A DNA stretch of 64,000 nucleotides from Kordia algicida OT-1 (GCF_000154725.1 NZ_DS544873.1:3881339-3945338); one strand, 5' to 3'. Positions 1 to 9,948 are shown, counted from the first letter of the stretch. Translations and numbers: made by a program. Notes: generated by a model from the letters alone, not told the origin.

Positions 1-90
1 AAAGAAGCCATAAAAAAATCTTATCAAAACATAGAAAAGTTATATTTTGATAAGATGTATTATAGAAAAGATATTGGCTTTGACTTATAA
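1..90 (+). CDS. purD: Phosphoribosylamine-glycine ligase, C-terminal fragment
   Basis: Only the last 29 codons are in the window; the frame is open from base 1 and stops at 88-90. The tail ends in YYRKDIGFDL. The RKDIG motif close to the C-terminus is typical of PurD (GAR synthetase), which joins phosphoribosylamine and glycine in purine synthesis. The stop region is shared with the converging small membrane-protein gene: the palindrome TTATAA at 85-90 supplies both stop codons, a 6-base tail-to-tail overlap. The identification rests on a short tail, so another ligase cannot be excluded. Confidence 0.65.
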   Translation, partial: KEAIKKSYQNIEKLYFDKMYYRKDIGFDL

Positions 91-312
91 ATAAGAGTGA
101 GCCGTAACGTCTTTGCTTTCTTCGTTATTGTCGTTGAATTTTTTTAACTGCATTACCCAGTAAACCATGGCAACGGCTCCAATAATCATAAAAAGCCAGT
201 TAACTGTATTTGCTACTGTCCAGTTTTCTAATTCTAATTCACGCATTGCATTAAAAGGAGCAAATAATACTTCTTCAAACAAGTAAGCGATTCCTTCAAA
301 AAGATCTTTCAT
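85..312 (-). CDS. Small single-pass membrane protein (DUF6341-like)
   Basis: This 75-residue protein has one clear hydrophobic segment (about residues 36-55, TVNWLFMIIGAVAMVYWVMQ), an acidic amphipathic N-terminus and a polar C-terminus. It resembles small flavobacterial proteins of the DUF6341 type that sit beside purD; that family name is from memory and not checked. Function is unknown. A TATTTTTG box on the minus strand (338-345) lies 26 bases upstream of the start and fits the Bacteroidota -7 element. It is divergent from the DUF6427-like gene and converges on purD with shared stop bases. Confidence 0.7.
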   Translation of the reverse strand: MKDLFEGIAYLFEEVLFAPFNAMRELELENWTVANTVNWLFMIIGAVAMVYWVMQLKKFNDNNEESKDVTAHSYL

Positions 313-337
313 CGATAAATCATTTATATTTACACTA

Positions 338-345
338 CAAAAATA
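338..345 (-). promoter_or_regulatory. Putative -7 box of the small membrane-protein gene
   Basis: Read on the minus strand the sequence is TATTTTTG, matching the Bacteroidota TAnnTTTG element. It is placed to start transcription about 20 bases before the ATG at 312. The 45-base divergent spacer also serves the gene on the other strand. Confidence 0.45.
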
Positions 346-357
346 TAAAAACCTAAA

Positions 358-1281
358 ATGATAACAAGCGTTTTTGGCAAATCAAAACCAATAAATTTTA
401 TTTTATGCATAGGAATTCTTCTTATGTATTTTGTAATATACTTATTTTCAAGTAATAAGAGCATTGGTTTAGAAATGTTAACTGTTGAGGTTCCTGTAGT
501 ACTTTTATTGTTGTTTTCGCTATTTATGGTAGATTTTATCGTAAAAAAGAACGAACTCACACAGCAGAATGATTTTGCACTATTTGCTTTTACCTTACTC
601 ATTGGTGTTTTTCCCAACATATTTGCGCATATAAAAGTGGTAAGTATTTTAGTGTTGGCATTGTTGGCATTTAGAAGAATCATCAGTTTAGCGTCTTTAA
701 AAAGTATCAAACAGAAATTATTTGATGCATCTTTATATATCACTTTGGCAATCTTGTTGGATTCGTGGATGGTTGTTTACTTTGGTGTAATTTACTTGAC
801 AATTCTTGTATATGTATCGAGTGATTACAGAAATTGGCTTGTTCCTTTAATTAGTTTTTTTGGAATAATTGGCTTGTTTCTCGTATACTTATATATAAAT
901 GACAAAAGCATTCTTACAAATCAGCTATTTCAGTTTGATATAAAAATTAACTATTTGGAGACAGATTTTAGAAGAATTCTGCTACATTCGCTATTTACCT
1001 TGCTTTTTGGTTTAAATTTTGTAATATTTTTATTAAAAATCAAAACGTATTCTTCTCAAAAAAAGATTTCTTTTTTATTAACTAAAATGCTGTTTTTTAC
1101 AGGGGCTGCGTACGTTTTATTCGCTAAAAATAACACCTACAATACCGAAGTTTTATTGCTCTTTCCAGCAGGTTTTTTTGTGGCAAATCTTCTAGAAAAT
1201 ATTGAAAATAAAAGGATAAGCGATATTCTACTCTTTTTACTAATGATTGTTAGTTTCTTATTCAATTTTTATTCAAAATAA
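358..1281 (+). CDS. Multi-pass inner-membrane protein (DUF6427-like)
   Basis: The 307-residue product is almost entirely hydrophobic. I count roughly eight to ten membrane spans, among them residues 12-32, 44-60, 75-100, 130-160, 165-185 and 215-235, and a final span before the C-terminal NFYSK. It resembles flavobacterial DUF6427 proteins, which travel with purD and the small DUF6341-type protein; this is recall, not a search. No catalytic motif is visible. The ATG at 358 lies just behind a weak TATATTTA box, so the mRNA may have almost no leader. Function unknown. Confidence 0.7.
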   Translation: MITSVFGKSKPINFILCIGILLMYFVIYLFSSNKSIGLEMLTVEVPVVLLLLFSLFMVDFIVKKNELTQQNDFALFAFTLLIGVFPNIFAHIKVVSILVLALLAFRRIISLASLKSIKQKLFDASLYITLAILLDSWMVVYFGVIYLTILVYVSSDYRNWLVPLISFFGIIGLFLVYLYINDKSILTNQLFQFDIKINYLETDFRRILLHSLFTLLFGLNFVIFLLKIKTYSSQKKISFLLTKMLFFTGAAYVLFAKNNTYNTEVLLLFPAGFFVANLLENIENKRISDILLFLLMIVSFLFNFYSK

Positions 1282-1520
1282 GCCTACAAACCGTAATCGA
1301 AGGAAGGTTTTGACTTACATTTTTGTAATACTAAAGCTACATAACGTGCTTTTTCTCGATTTTAATGACGTTTTATCTAAAAGAAAACCCGTTGTCTGTT
1401 TATTACAAGAATTAAAAATATTTTTGTGTTCGAGAATTAAGCCGCTCACCCCAAACTTATTATTAATTTTTTCTATTTGTGTATTAAGCCACATATAATA
1501 GTTAACTAAACAGCAAATCA

Positions 1521-4500
1521 ATGAAGACTAAAATTACTCTTTTGGTCCTAACAGCCTTATTAGGACTGACGAACGTTTTCGCAAATTCAATGCCTTCAAG
1601 CGAAAATGTTGTTGAGAATGAAATTATGACTACCAATGATAACTCGATTATCATTTCGGCAGGAAAAAGAATTTACACGCTCAACATGAACACGTACCAA
1701 GCTACGTTGTTGGCAACATCACCTTATGTAAACGAAATTAACTCTATCGCTAGTGACGCCACTACGGGATGGATTTTTTACGTTTCAAACCACATCTCTA
1801 GTTACAACTGGACGATTTATGGTTACAATGTGTATACAAATACACACAAAAACTTTGGATCAGTTAGACATTTCTTTACAAGTACTGGTCACGCGTATTC
1901 TTCTAGAGGTCTAGCTTCTGGTGGAGCAACATTTTACAATGGGAAATTATATTTCGCAATGGAATACCCAACGTATTGTTACTACTACAGAGGAACTAGC
2001 TCTGGTAACAGTAATCCAAAAGATGAATTAAACAACAATCCAAGAGCGGCGGGAACAGCGCCAACAGGAATGTTTGCTAATGGACCTGTAACAAGAAGCA
2101 CAGCTACAACTGAAGCTGACGAAGTAGACAACGGAGGTAGAGACGGAGACGGAGAAACTCCTGCTGATTTCGAAATTGTTGAAGCTGAAGAAGCTAACCA
2201 ATTAAACGACAATGTAAACGACTACATTCCTGAAGCTGAATTACCTGAAGCTGAAACAACTAATAACGATGGTGACTTACAACAAAGAGGAGCTACACAA
2301 GCAGAATCTTACACGCAAAGTTACTCGCACAGTACATACAATAACAAAATGTACTTATTAGAAATCTCTTTCAATGGATTATCTGATAACACTGGTCAAA
2401 CAACTTCTGTAGCAAACGGAAGACCAGTATATGACAACTGGTGGTACTCTAGTTTCCTTTACAGAGGAGAACTTGGAGATATCGTAGTTGATGACAACGG
2501 TCAAATGTATGCGGCTACATCTTACCAAGTTCAAGCTTACAACTTCAATAGCAACAGATATGACTGGGCTAACAACGAAGATGTATACGCTCAAATGGCA
2601 AAAGATAAGCACAGCAACCTTCAATTATTAAAAAATAAGAGAACATATTCTACTTATTACTACTACGGTTGTCCTCAAAATTCTTATGTAACAAAAAGTT
2701 TCGTACAAACGTATACGGCACCTTCAAGCTTAAGAACTTACAATAGCATTCAATTAGGATCATTACACGAAATTTCTGGTTTAAATCCACACGATGTTGG
2801 TAGAATTACAGATGCGTCTGATTACATCAACTTAACACCACCTGTATCATACAAAGTAAAAGGAACTGTTTACGATGATAACAACGAAAATGGAAACCTA
2901 GAGAATACTGACGGAAGATTACAAGGTGTTCTAGTAACATTATATGCTGATAACAACGCTGATGGTGTGTTAGATTCAGGAGATACTGTAATTGATACAA
3001 GAAACACAAGTTCAACAGGATGGTATGCATTCCCAGACGTTCAAGTTGCTAACACATTAGTAGCAGTTACTGTACCAAGTAATACAAATACTACTACATA
3101 CACATCAACAACACCAGAAACCGTAGCGGTAACAGGTTCTACAGATGATGTAAGAGTTAACTTTGGAATTAACGAGGAGCAAATCCCTGTAAATTATGAT
3201 GTTTTCGGAACTGTTTATGATGACAATAACGAAAACGGAGCATTAGAAAACGGAGAAGCTGGATTAAGCAACGTAACATTAACTTTATACAACGACACAA
3301 ACGCTGACGGAGTATTAGATGCTAATGATACAGTAATTACAACAACTACATCTGCAACAGATGGAACTTATAGCTTCTTACACGTATGTATTCAAAATAC
3401 AATCGTAGCAGTAACAGTACCTACTAATACAGGAACTTTTACTTACACACTTACAACACCAGGAACTCAAGCAATTGATGAAATCAATAATGACGTAACT
3501 GGAGTTGACTTCGGAATCAATGAAGAAGAAGTTATCAACTATGCAATCTCAGGAAATGTATACGATGATAATGACGAAAGTGGAGCACAAGATGCTGGAG
3601 AAGATAACTTAGATGCTATCACAGTAACATTATATGCTGACAACAACGCAAACGGAACGGTTGATGCAGGAGATACAGCAATCTCAGCAGCAACAACTGG
3701 AGTTGACGGAACATATAGCTTCACAAACGTAACTGCTCCAAACACAGTAGTAGCGGTAACAGTACCAGGAAACACACCTGACTTTACATACACATTAACA
3801 ACTGCAGGAGAAGTAAACACAAGTTCTACAACTACAGATGTAACTGGAGTTAATTTTGGAATCAATGAAGTTCAAGTGATCGATTACACTATCTCAGGAA
3901 ATGTATACGATGACAATGACGAAAGTGGAGCGCAAGATGCTGGAGAAGATAACTTAGATGCTATCACAGTAACATTATATGCTGATAACAACAATGATGG
4001 AGCACTTGATGCTGGAGACACAGTAATCACTTCTGCTACAACAGGAGTTGACGGAACATACAGCTTTGCAAATGTAACTACACCAAACACAGTAGTAGCA
4101 GTAACAGTACCAGGAAACACACCAGACTTTACATATACATTAACAACTCCAGGAGTTGTAAATACAAGTTCTACAACTACAGATGTAACTGGAGTTAATT
4201 TTGGAATCAATGAAGTACGTGTTATCAATTACAACATCTCAGGAACTGTATTTGATGATGATAACGCTAACGGAGTTAATGATTCAGAAGCAGGTTTAGA
4301 CGCAGTAACTGTAAAATTATACTCAGATAATGACCAAAGTGGAACATTAACTGCTGGAGACGGACTTTTAGAAATTGGTTCAACTGGAGTTGATGGAACA
4401 TATAGCTTTACAAACGTAACAACTGAGTTCACATTAGTAGGAGTTGAAGTACCAGCAAACACACCAGAATTCACATATACAGCGACTACAGCTATAAAAT

Positions 4501-6983
4501 TAGCAGTTAGCTCTACTATCACAGATGTAACTGACCAAGACTTTGGAATCAATAAAGTTCAAATTATTGACTACAATATCTCAGGAACTGTATTTGATGA
4601 TAACAATGAAAATGGTGTAAACGATACAGAAGCTGGATTAGACGCAGTAACACTTACATTATACGCTGATAACAATGCTGATGGAGCAGTTGACGCAGGT
4701 GATACAGTAATCACTTCAACAACTTCTGCAAACGATGGAACATACAGTTTCTCAAATGTAACAGTACAAAACACAGTAGTTGAAGTAACTGTACCAACTG
4801 ATACGGCAACATTCACTTACACATTAACAACAGCAGGAGAAGTTAATACTAGCTCTACTATTGCTGATGTAACAGGAGTTGACTTCGGAATCAACGAAGA
4901 AGAAGTTATCTTATACAACATCTCAGGAAATGTATTTGATGACAACAACGCAAGTGGAGTAAGAGAAATGGGAGAAGGATTTATTGGAGCTGTTTTAGTA
5001 ACACTATATGCAGATAACAATAATGACGGAGTTTTAGATGCTGGTGATACAGTAATCACAACAACAACAACTAGCACAATGTCTGGAAACTTCAGCTTTA
5101 CAGGAGTAACTGTACAAAACACAATTGTTGCTATAACTGTACCAGCAGATACTGCTACATTTACATACACGTTAACTACAGCTGGAGATCAAGCAGTAAG
5201 TTCAACTATTACAGATGTAACAGGTGTTAACTTCGGAATTGACAGAGTTCAAGTAATTAACTACAACATCTCAGGAACTGTATTTGATGACGATAACGAA
5301 AACGGAACTATCGATGCTGCTGAAGCTGGAAGATTAGAAAACGTAACGCTTACATTATATGCAGATAACAACAATGATGGAGCAGTTGATACTGGCGATA
5401 CAGTAATCACTACTACAACTTCTGCAAACGACGGAACATACAGTTTCTCAAATGTAACAGTACAAAATACATTAGTTGAAGTAACAGTACCAACAAACGA
5501 CAGTAACTTTACTTACACGTTAACAACATCAGGAATAGTAGACACAAGTTCTGCTACAACTGACGTAACTGGAGTTGACTTTGGAATCAATCAAGATAGT
5601 GCTACTTACGCAGTAACTGGAAACGTATTCAACGATCAAAATGGTGATGGAGACATTACTGGTGACGGTGGATTAGCTGGTGTAACAGTAAGATTATTTA
5701 ATGACATCAATGGAAACGGTAGAGTAGACAGAGGTGAGCCATTATTAGGAACAACTAACTCAGACAGAAATGGAAACTACCAGTTTACAGGATTAACTGC
5801 TGCAAACGTAATTGTTCAGGTATTAGTACCATCAAACAATGCACAGTTCCAGTACACAGCAACAACGCCAATATCTGTATCGTTAAGCTCAGGAATGAAT
5901 ACAAACAATATCAACTTTGGTATCCAAAGAACAATTGTAGTTTCATTTAACATAAGCGGTATCGTTTGGGATGACCAAAATAGTGACCAAGTTAAAGATT
6001 CTAACGAATTAAGATTAGAAGGTGTTGGAGTATCATTATACAACGATGCTAACGCAAACGGAATTGTTGATGCTGGTGAAACTCCAGTAAGTACAATATT
6101 TACAGGTACAACTGGTTTCTTCGAGTTCACAAATGTAAGCTTTGCAAACGCAATTGTTGTTCCTACAGTACCATCTAACGGAACATTAACAACACCAGGA
6201 GCAAGAATTGTTTCTAGTCTTAACACAGACATTGTTGATATAGATTTCGGTATTAAAATTGCTGCTAGCTTATTTGAAGTAACAGGAGTTGTATTTGATG
6301 ATGATAATGAAAATGGTATCGCTGATCCAGGAGAAGGTTCATTAGACGGACTTGATGTTGAAATCTATGCAGATACTGATTTATCAGGAACATTCGATCC
6401 TAATGTTGATGCTCTAGTAGCATTTACACAAACGTCAAACGGAGGATTCGGATTCTTAGATCCTAACTACTTTGTAAATGAAGTACCACCAGGACTTGTA
6501 TTTGTTGTAATTGTAATTCCAGATGACAATCCACCATTCGAATCTTGGACAGCAACATACGATCCTGATACAGGAACTGCAAGCCCTGATGGAGTATACC
6601 CAACAATCATGACAGGTAACGTTACAGGAGTTAACTTCGGTATCAACTATGTAAACTTAAACAACACATCTAGAGATCAAAATACGGATGATGTTATGTT
6701 CACAAACGGAACTACAGTAAATGAAGCTCCAGTTGATGTATCTGAAAGATTAAGATTATATCCTAACCCAACTGTTAGACAAATCGCTATCAATGCTGAT
6801 GAGTTTGCAGGAGACGTAACTGTTGAGATTTACAATGACCGTGGTTATAAAGTAATGACAACAACTGCAGGTCAGGTAGCAGGTGAAATTAAAATAGACG
6901 TTGCAAGATTAGCGCCAGGAATGTACTACGCTAAATTCGCATCAAACAATAAAGTTGCTAGTAAGAAGTTTATCAAACGATAA
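1521..6983 (+). CDS. Giant secreted repeat protein with SdrD/Cna-B-like domains and type IX sorting signal
   Basis: This 1820-residue protein begins with a signal peptide (about 1-21, ending NVFA). Residues 45-430 are rich in Tyr, Ser and Asn with propeller-like phrases (ISAGKRIYTLNMNTYQATLL) and an acidic insert at about 215-260. From about 442 to 1710 come eleven repeats of about 115 residues. Each opens like ISGTVFDDNNENG and carries an EF-hand-like loop such as DNNADGVLDAGDT, then TGVDGTYSF and DVTGVNFGIN. They look like SdrD B/Cna-B-like domains, probably Ca-binding. The last 80 residues (YPNPTVRQ... KKFIKR) form a type IX secretion sorting domain. It is likely a cell-surface adhesin or stalk. 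The gene stands alone and ends at a strong terminator. Long open frames on the minus strand are codon shadows. Confidence 0.88.
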   Translation: MKTKITLLVLTALLGLTNVFANSMPSSENVVENEIMTTNDNSIIISAGKRIYTLNMNTYQATLLATSPYVNEINSIASDATTGWIFYVSNHISSYNWTIYGYNVYTNTHKNFGSVRHFFTSTGHAYSSRGLASGGATFYNGKLYFAMEYPTYCYYYRGTSSGNSNPKDELNNNPRAAGTAPTGMFANGPVTRSTATTEADEVDNGGRDGDGETPADFEIVEAEEANQLNDNVNDYIPEAELPEAETTNNDGDLQQRGATQAESYTQSYSHSTYNNKMYLLEISFNGLSDNTGQTTSVANGRPVYDNWWYSSFLYRGELGDIVVDDNGQMYAATSYQVQAYNFNSNRYDWANNEDVYAQMAKDKHSNLQLLKNKRTYSTYYYYGCPQNSYVTKSFVQTYTAPSSLRTYNSIQLGSLHEISGLNPHDVGRITDASDYINLTPPVSYKVKGTVYDDNNENGNLENTDGRLQGVLVTLYADNNADGVLDSGDTVIDTRNTSSTGWYAFPDVQVANTLVAVTVPSNTNTTTYTSTTPETVAVTGSTDDVRVNFGINEEQIPVNYDVFGTVYDDNNENGALENGEAGLSNVTLTLYNDTNADGVLDANDTVITTTTSATDGTYSFLHVCIQNTIVAVTVPTNTGTFTYTLTTPGTQAIDEINNDVTGVDFGINEEEVINYAISGNVYDDNDESGAQDAGEDNLDAITVTLYADNNANGTVDAGDTAISAATTGVDGTYSFTNVTAPNTVVAVTVPGNTPDFTYTLTTAGEVNTSSTTTDVTGVNFGINEVQVIDYTISGNVYDDNDESGAQDAGEDNLDAITVTLYADNNNDGALDAGDTVITSATTGVDGTYSFANVTTPNTVVAVTVPGNTPDFTYTLTTPGVVNTSSTTTDVTGVNFGINEVRVINYNISGTVFDDDNANGVNDSEAGLDAVTVKLYSDNDQSGTLTAGDGLLEIGSTGVDGTYSFTNVTTEFTLVGVEVPANTPEFTYTATTAIKLAVSSTITDVTDQDFGINKVQIIDYNISGTVFDDNNENGVNDTEAGLDAVTLTLYADNNADGAVDAGDTVITSTTSANDGTYSFSNVTVQNTVVEVTVPTDTATFTYTLTTAGEVNTSSTIADVTGVDFGINEEEVILYNISGNVFDDNNASGVREMGEGFIGAVLVTLYADNNNDGVLDAGDTVITTTTTSTMSGNFSFTGVTVQNTIVAITVPADTATFTYTLTTAGDQAVSSTITDVTGVNFGIDRVQVINYNISGTVFDDDNENGTIDAAEAGRLENVTLTLYADNNNDGAVDTGDTVITTTTSANDGTYSFSNVTVQNTLVEVTVPTNDSNFTYTLTTSGIVDTSSATTDVTGVDFGINQDSATYAVTGNVFNDQNGDGDITGDGGLAGVTVRLFNDINGNGRVDRGEPLLGTTNSDRNGNYQFTGLTAANVIVQVLVPSNNAQFQYTATTPISVSLSSGMNTNNINFGIQRTIVVSFNISGIVWDDQNSDQVKDSNELRLEGVGVSLYNDANANGIVDAGETPVSTIFTGTTGFFEFTNVSFANAIVVPTVPSNGTLTTPGARIVSSLNTDIVDIDFGIKIAASLFEVTGVVFDDDNENGIADPGEGSLDGLDVEIYADTDLSGTFDPNVDALVAFTQTSNGGFGFLDPNYFVNEVPPGLVFVVIVIPDDNPPFESWTATYDPDTGTASPDGVYPTIMTGNVTGVNFGINYVNLNNTSRDQNTDDVMFTNGTTVNEAPVDVSERLRLYPNPTVRQIAINADEFAGDVTVEIYNDRGYKVMTTTAGQVAGEIKIDVARLAPGMYYAKFASNNKVASKKFIKR
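2848..6640 (+). repeat. Eleven in-frame tandem domain repeats
   Basis: The units start near 2848, 3193, 3538, 3883, 4228, 4567, 4912, 5260, 5602, 5941 and 6273, giving a period of about 345 bases. Units 3 and 4 are nearly identical at the DNA level over long runs, indicating recent duplication or gene conversion. Units 9-11 are the most diverged. Assemblies from short reads may collapse here. Confidence 0.85.
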
Positions 6984-7008
6984 TTAATAGCAAACCCCAT
7001 AACCTAAA

Positions 7009-7040
7009 AGAAAAGCCGCTGAAAAGCGGCTTTTCTTATT
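7009..7040 (+). terminator. Intrinsic terminator after the repeat protein
   Basis: A perfect hairpin has arms AAAAGCCGCT (7011-7020) and AGCGGCTTTT (7025-7034), loop GAAA, and a T-rich tail. Confidence 0.9.
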
Positions 7041-7064
7041 TACCATAAAAATCAAATATTAGCG

Positions 7065-7072
7065 TATATTTG
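7065..7072 (+). promoter_or_regulatory. Promoter -7 box of the DUF4254 gene
   Basis: TATATTTG matches TAnnTTTG and lies 18 bases before the ATG at 7091. A start at 7070 would fall inside this box, which argues for the 7091 start. Confidence 0.6.
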
Positions 7073-7090
7073 CATCAAAATAAAAGAATT

Positions 7091-7696
7091 ATGTTTAGTG
7101 ATCTAGCGAATAAAATATTTCAAGAAAGCATTGAAAAATACCATATCATTGATGATGTAAACCAACCTTTTGAAAATCCATATCCAAAAGATAAAATAGA
7201 GCATTTACTCTACAGAAAAAATTGGATTGATACTGTACAATGGCACTATGAAGACATCATTAGAGATCCAAACATAGATCCTGTAGCAGCATTAAAATTA
7301 AAACGCTTAATAGATGCTTCTAACCAAGACAGAACCGATACTGTAGAATATGTAGACAGCTACTTTCTTCAAAAATACAACGACGTTCAAGTAAAAGAAT
7401 CAGCGACAATCAACTCAGAAAGTCCAGCTTGGGCAATCGATCGCTTATCCATACTAGCACTAAAAATATATCACATGCAAGAAGAAGCAGATCGTAAAGA
7501 TGCTTCTGATGCGCACAGAGCTAAATGTCAAGAAAAACTAAACGTATTATTAGAACAACGTGTAGACCTTTCAACAGCAATCGATCAACTCATTGCAGAC
7601 ATAGAAAATGGCGACAAATACATGAAAGTGTACAAGCAAATGAAAATGTACAACGATGATGATTTAAACCCAGTATTATACAATAAAAACAAATAA
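7091..7696 (+). CDS. DUF4254 domain protein
   Basis: From the ATG at 7091 the product is 201 residues, starting MFSDLANKIF. An upstream in-frame start at 7070 would overlap the promoter box and is rejected. The protein is soluble, largely helical and charged, with phrases (LLYRKNWIDTVQWHYEDIIRDP, NQDRTDTVEYVDSYF) that I recognise from DUF4254 proteins. These are commonly found beside glycosyltransferase family 9 genes in Bacteroidota. No enzyme motif is evident. The next gene begins 32 bases downstream in the same direction, so the two probably form an operon with a role in surface polysaccharide or LPS assembly (inference from context). Confidence 0.75.
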   Translation: MFSDLANKIFQESIEKYHIIDDVNQPFENPYPKDKIEHLLYRKNWIDTVQWHYEDIIRDPNIDPVAALKLKRLIDASNQDRTDTVEYVDSYFLQKYNDVQVKESATINSESPAWAIDRLSILALKIYHMQEEADRKDASDAHRAKCQEKLNVLLEQRVDLSTAIDQLIADIENGDKYMKVYKQMKMYNDDDLNPVLYNKNK

Positions 7697-7728
7697 AATA
7701 TAAGTCTCAACGAAACGAAACATACCTG

Positions 7729-8772
7729 ATGATACAATCATCTTCAACACATATTTTAGTCATACGTCTCTCTGCCATGGGAGACGTTGCTATGACAGTA
7801 CCAGTCATAAAAGCAATGGTGCGTAGTTATCCAAATGTGAAAATTACGGTTGTTTCAAGAGCATTTCTAAAGCCAATCTTTCAAGACATTCCAAATGTAT
7901 CTTTCTACACAGCAGATGTAAAAGGAAGACACAAAGGTGTATACGGACTTTTTAAACTCTACAAAGAACTCAAAAAACTTAACATTGATCTCGTTGCGGA
8001 TTTACATAATGTCCTGCGTTCAAAAATCTTAGGTATTTATTTCAAACTTGGCGGATATAAAATTGCTAAAATTGACAAAGGCAGAGCAGAAAAAAAAGCC
8101 TTAATCAACACAGAAGATAAAATCTTCCAACAACTCAAAACGACATACGAACGTTATGCAGACGTTTTTGCAGAATTAGGGTACGCAATCAAACTAAAGA
8201 AAAAAGATGTCTTAGCACAACTCGAAATGACAAAAAAAGCAACTTTGTTCATTGGTGAAGACACAAAAAAATGGATTGGCATTGCACCTTTTGCCGCTTT
8301 CGCGGGAAAAACCTATCCTGCAACACAAATGGAAACTGTAATTGCAAAACTAAGCGAAACCAATCAATACAAAATCATCCTTTTTGGTGGTCCAGCAGAT
8401 AAAAAACAACTAGCAACTTGGGAGCAAAAACACAACAACGTCATCAACTGTGCAGGATTATTTTCTTTTGAAGAAGAACTCATGCTCATCTCCAACTTAG
8501 ATGTAATGCTTTCTATGGATTCTGGAAATGCACACTTAGCCGCAATGTTTGGTAGAAAAGTAGTGACTATTTGGGGAGTGACGCATCCGTATGCAGGATT
8601 TTATCCATTTGGACAACCGCAAGAAAATGCATTACTGGCAGACAGAGAAAAATATCCACTATTGCCAACATCAATCTACGGAAACAAATATCCTGAAGGT
8701 TACGAAAACGTCATGGAAACCATTTCCCCACAAGCCGTTTTTGATAAAATTGTGGAAGTAATTGAAAAGTAA
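7729..8772 (+). CDS. Glycosyltransferase family 9 (heptosyltransferase-like)
   Basis: The 347-residue protein has the GT9/ADP-heptose transferase plan. The N-terminal domain begins ILVIRLSAMGDVAMTVPVIKAM (the xRLSxxGD motif). The C-terminal nucleotide-sugar domain carries IGIAPFAAFAGKTYP, IILFGGPADK, NCAGLFSFEEELMLI and the acceptor/donor loop MDSGNAHLAAMFG followed by WGVTHPYAGFYPF. Such enzymes add heptose or a related sugar to the lipid A core at the inner membrane's cytoplasmic face. The donor sugar cannot be read from sequence. It follows the DUF4254 gene by 32 bases and converges on the reductase gene with a 27-base gap. Confidence 0.88.
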   Translation: MIQSSSTHILVIRLSAMGDVAMTVPVIKAMVRSYPNVKITVVSRAFLKPIFQDIPNVSFYTADVKGRHKGVYGLFKLYKELKKLNIDLVADLHNVLRSKILGIYFKLGGYKIAKIDKGRAEKKALINTEDKIFQQLKTTYERYADVFAELGYAIKLKKKDVLAQLEMTKKATLFIGEDTKKWIGIAPFAAFAGKTYPATQMETVIAKLSETNQYKIILFGGPADKKQLATWEQKHNNVINCAGLFSFEEELMLISNLDVMLSMDSGNAHLAAMFGRKVVTIWGVTHPYAGFYPFGQPQENALLADREKYPLLPTSIYGNKYPEGYENVMETISPQAVFDKIVEVIEK

Positions 8773-8799
8773 TTCTTTACCAAGACCCAAGACCCAAAA

Positions 8800-9840
8800 T
8801 CAAATATCATCAAAATCAACAGCAATAGTAGCCGTTGTTGGATGTGCTTGGCACGCTAAAATCATTCCTTCTTCCAATTCGCTATCAGTCAAAATCTGAT
8901 TCTTCTCCATAATCGCTTTTCCTTCAGTAACTCTACAAATACAACTACTACAAATTCCACCTTGGCATGAATATGGTGCATCAATCTTTTGCTTCAAAGC
9001 AGCATCCAAAATCGTTTCGCTAGCGTCCATTTCAAAAGTAAAATCTTCATCATCAACCGTTACAGAAATTGTTGATTTTCCAGTAATGGCTTCTGCTTCC
9101 GAATTCGTTTCAGAAGAAGATGTAAACAACTCAAAATGAATTGCTTCTTCAGCAACACCATTACTTTTTAACGTATCAGAAACGGTGGTAATCATCGCTT
9201 CTGGTCCACAAATATAATAATGAGTAAAAGCAGTAGCTGCCATCTGATTTTTCAACACATAATTCACGGAAGTGCTATCAATTCGTCCTGCCAATGCATT
9301 TTCAGAACGTGATCGACTGTACACAAATTTCAAATAAAAATTAGGATATTTTTCTGCCAAAGCGATCAATTCATCATGAAAAATAGTTTCTTCCGTAGAC
9401 TTATTTCCATACAACAACGCAACGGTATTTCCGTATGCTAACGCAGTTTTTAAAATGCTCATAATTGGTGTAATTCCACTTCCTGCGGCAAAAAGTGCAA
9501 TAGCGCCACTATGTGAAGAAGGCGTATATATGAAATTTCCTTCCGGAGAATGTACATCGAGCAAGGTTCCTGCTGTCAATTCACGGTTAGCGTACTTTGA
9601 GAACGTTCCGTCAGAAACTTCTTTGATAGCAACCTTCAACTTATTCTCTTTCGGTGTGGTACATAACGAATATGCTCTGCGAATTTCTTCACCATTCAAC
9701 ACGGTTTTTATCGTAATATATTGTCCTGCTTTAAAAGAAAAAGAAGGCTGTAACGCTTCTGGAACATGAAATTCTACGCTTACCGCGCTTGGAGTTTCTC
9801 TATGAATATGACGTACTTCTAACTGACGAAAATCTGACAT
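8800..9840 (-). CDS. FAD/NAD(P)H ferredoxin-type reductase with C-terminal 2Fe-2S domain (PaaE-like)
   Basis: This 346-residue protein has an FAD-binding barrel (GQYITIKTVLNGEEIRRAYSL, with the RxYSL flavin motif), an NAD(P)-binding half (FAAGSGITPIMSILK, YICGPEAM) and a plant-type 2Fe-2S ferredoxin module at the C-terminus. The cluster ligands are CQGGICSSC plus a later Cys in MILACQA. This is the architecture of PaaE, the reductase of phenylacetyl-CoA epoxidase, and of related oxygenase reductases. No paaABCD genes are nearby, so it may serve another oxygenase, such as a desaturase or hydroxylase encoded elsewhere. It is divergent from padR across a 155-base spacer. Confidence 0.88.
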   Translation of the reverse strand: MSDFRQLEVRHIHRETPSAVSVEFHVPEALQPSFSFKAGQYITIKTVLNGEEIRRAYSLCTTPKENKLKVAIKEVSDGTFSKYANRELTAGTLLDVHSPEGNFIYTPSSHSGAIALFAAGSGITPIMSILKTALAYGNTVALLYGNKSTEETIFHDELIALAEKYPNFYLKFVYSRSRSENALAGRIDSTSVNYVLKNQMAATAFTHYYICGPEAMITTVSDTLKSNGVAEEAIHFELFTSSSETNSEAEAITGKSTISVTVDDEDFTFEMDASETILDAALKQKIDAPYSCQGGICSSCICRVTEGKAIMEKNQILTDSELEEGMILACQAHPTTATIAVDFDDI

Positions 9841-9948
9841 GGTGTAATCTTTTTAATAAAAATGATCGCAATCTGCGAATAATTGAGCAAAAATAGACAA
9901 TACTACAAGGCTTTTAAAACGAATTTAGAAGAAATTATACCTAAAAAA

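Noticed and set aside
1282-1520. Small ORFs (1247-1498 plus, 1315-1521 minus) before the giant gene
   Set aside because: They have no recognisable protein character, overlap one another and fall in a plain AT-rich leader.
3539-6232. Long minus-strand ORFs of 80-140 codons under the giant repeat gene
   Set aside because: They are periodic shadows of the repeats and codon use of the plus-strand gene; no starts or promoters fit.
8773-8799. Direct repeat aagacccaagaccca as a regulatory site
   Set aside because: It is two units of 7 bases between converging genes with no promoter context.
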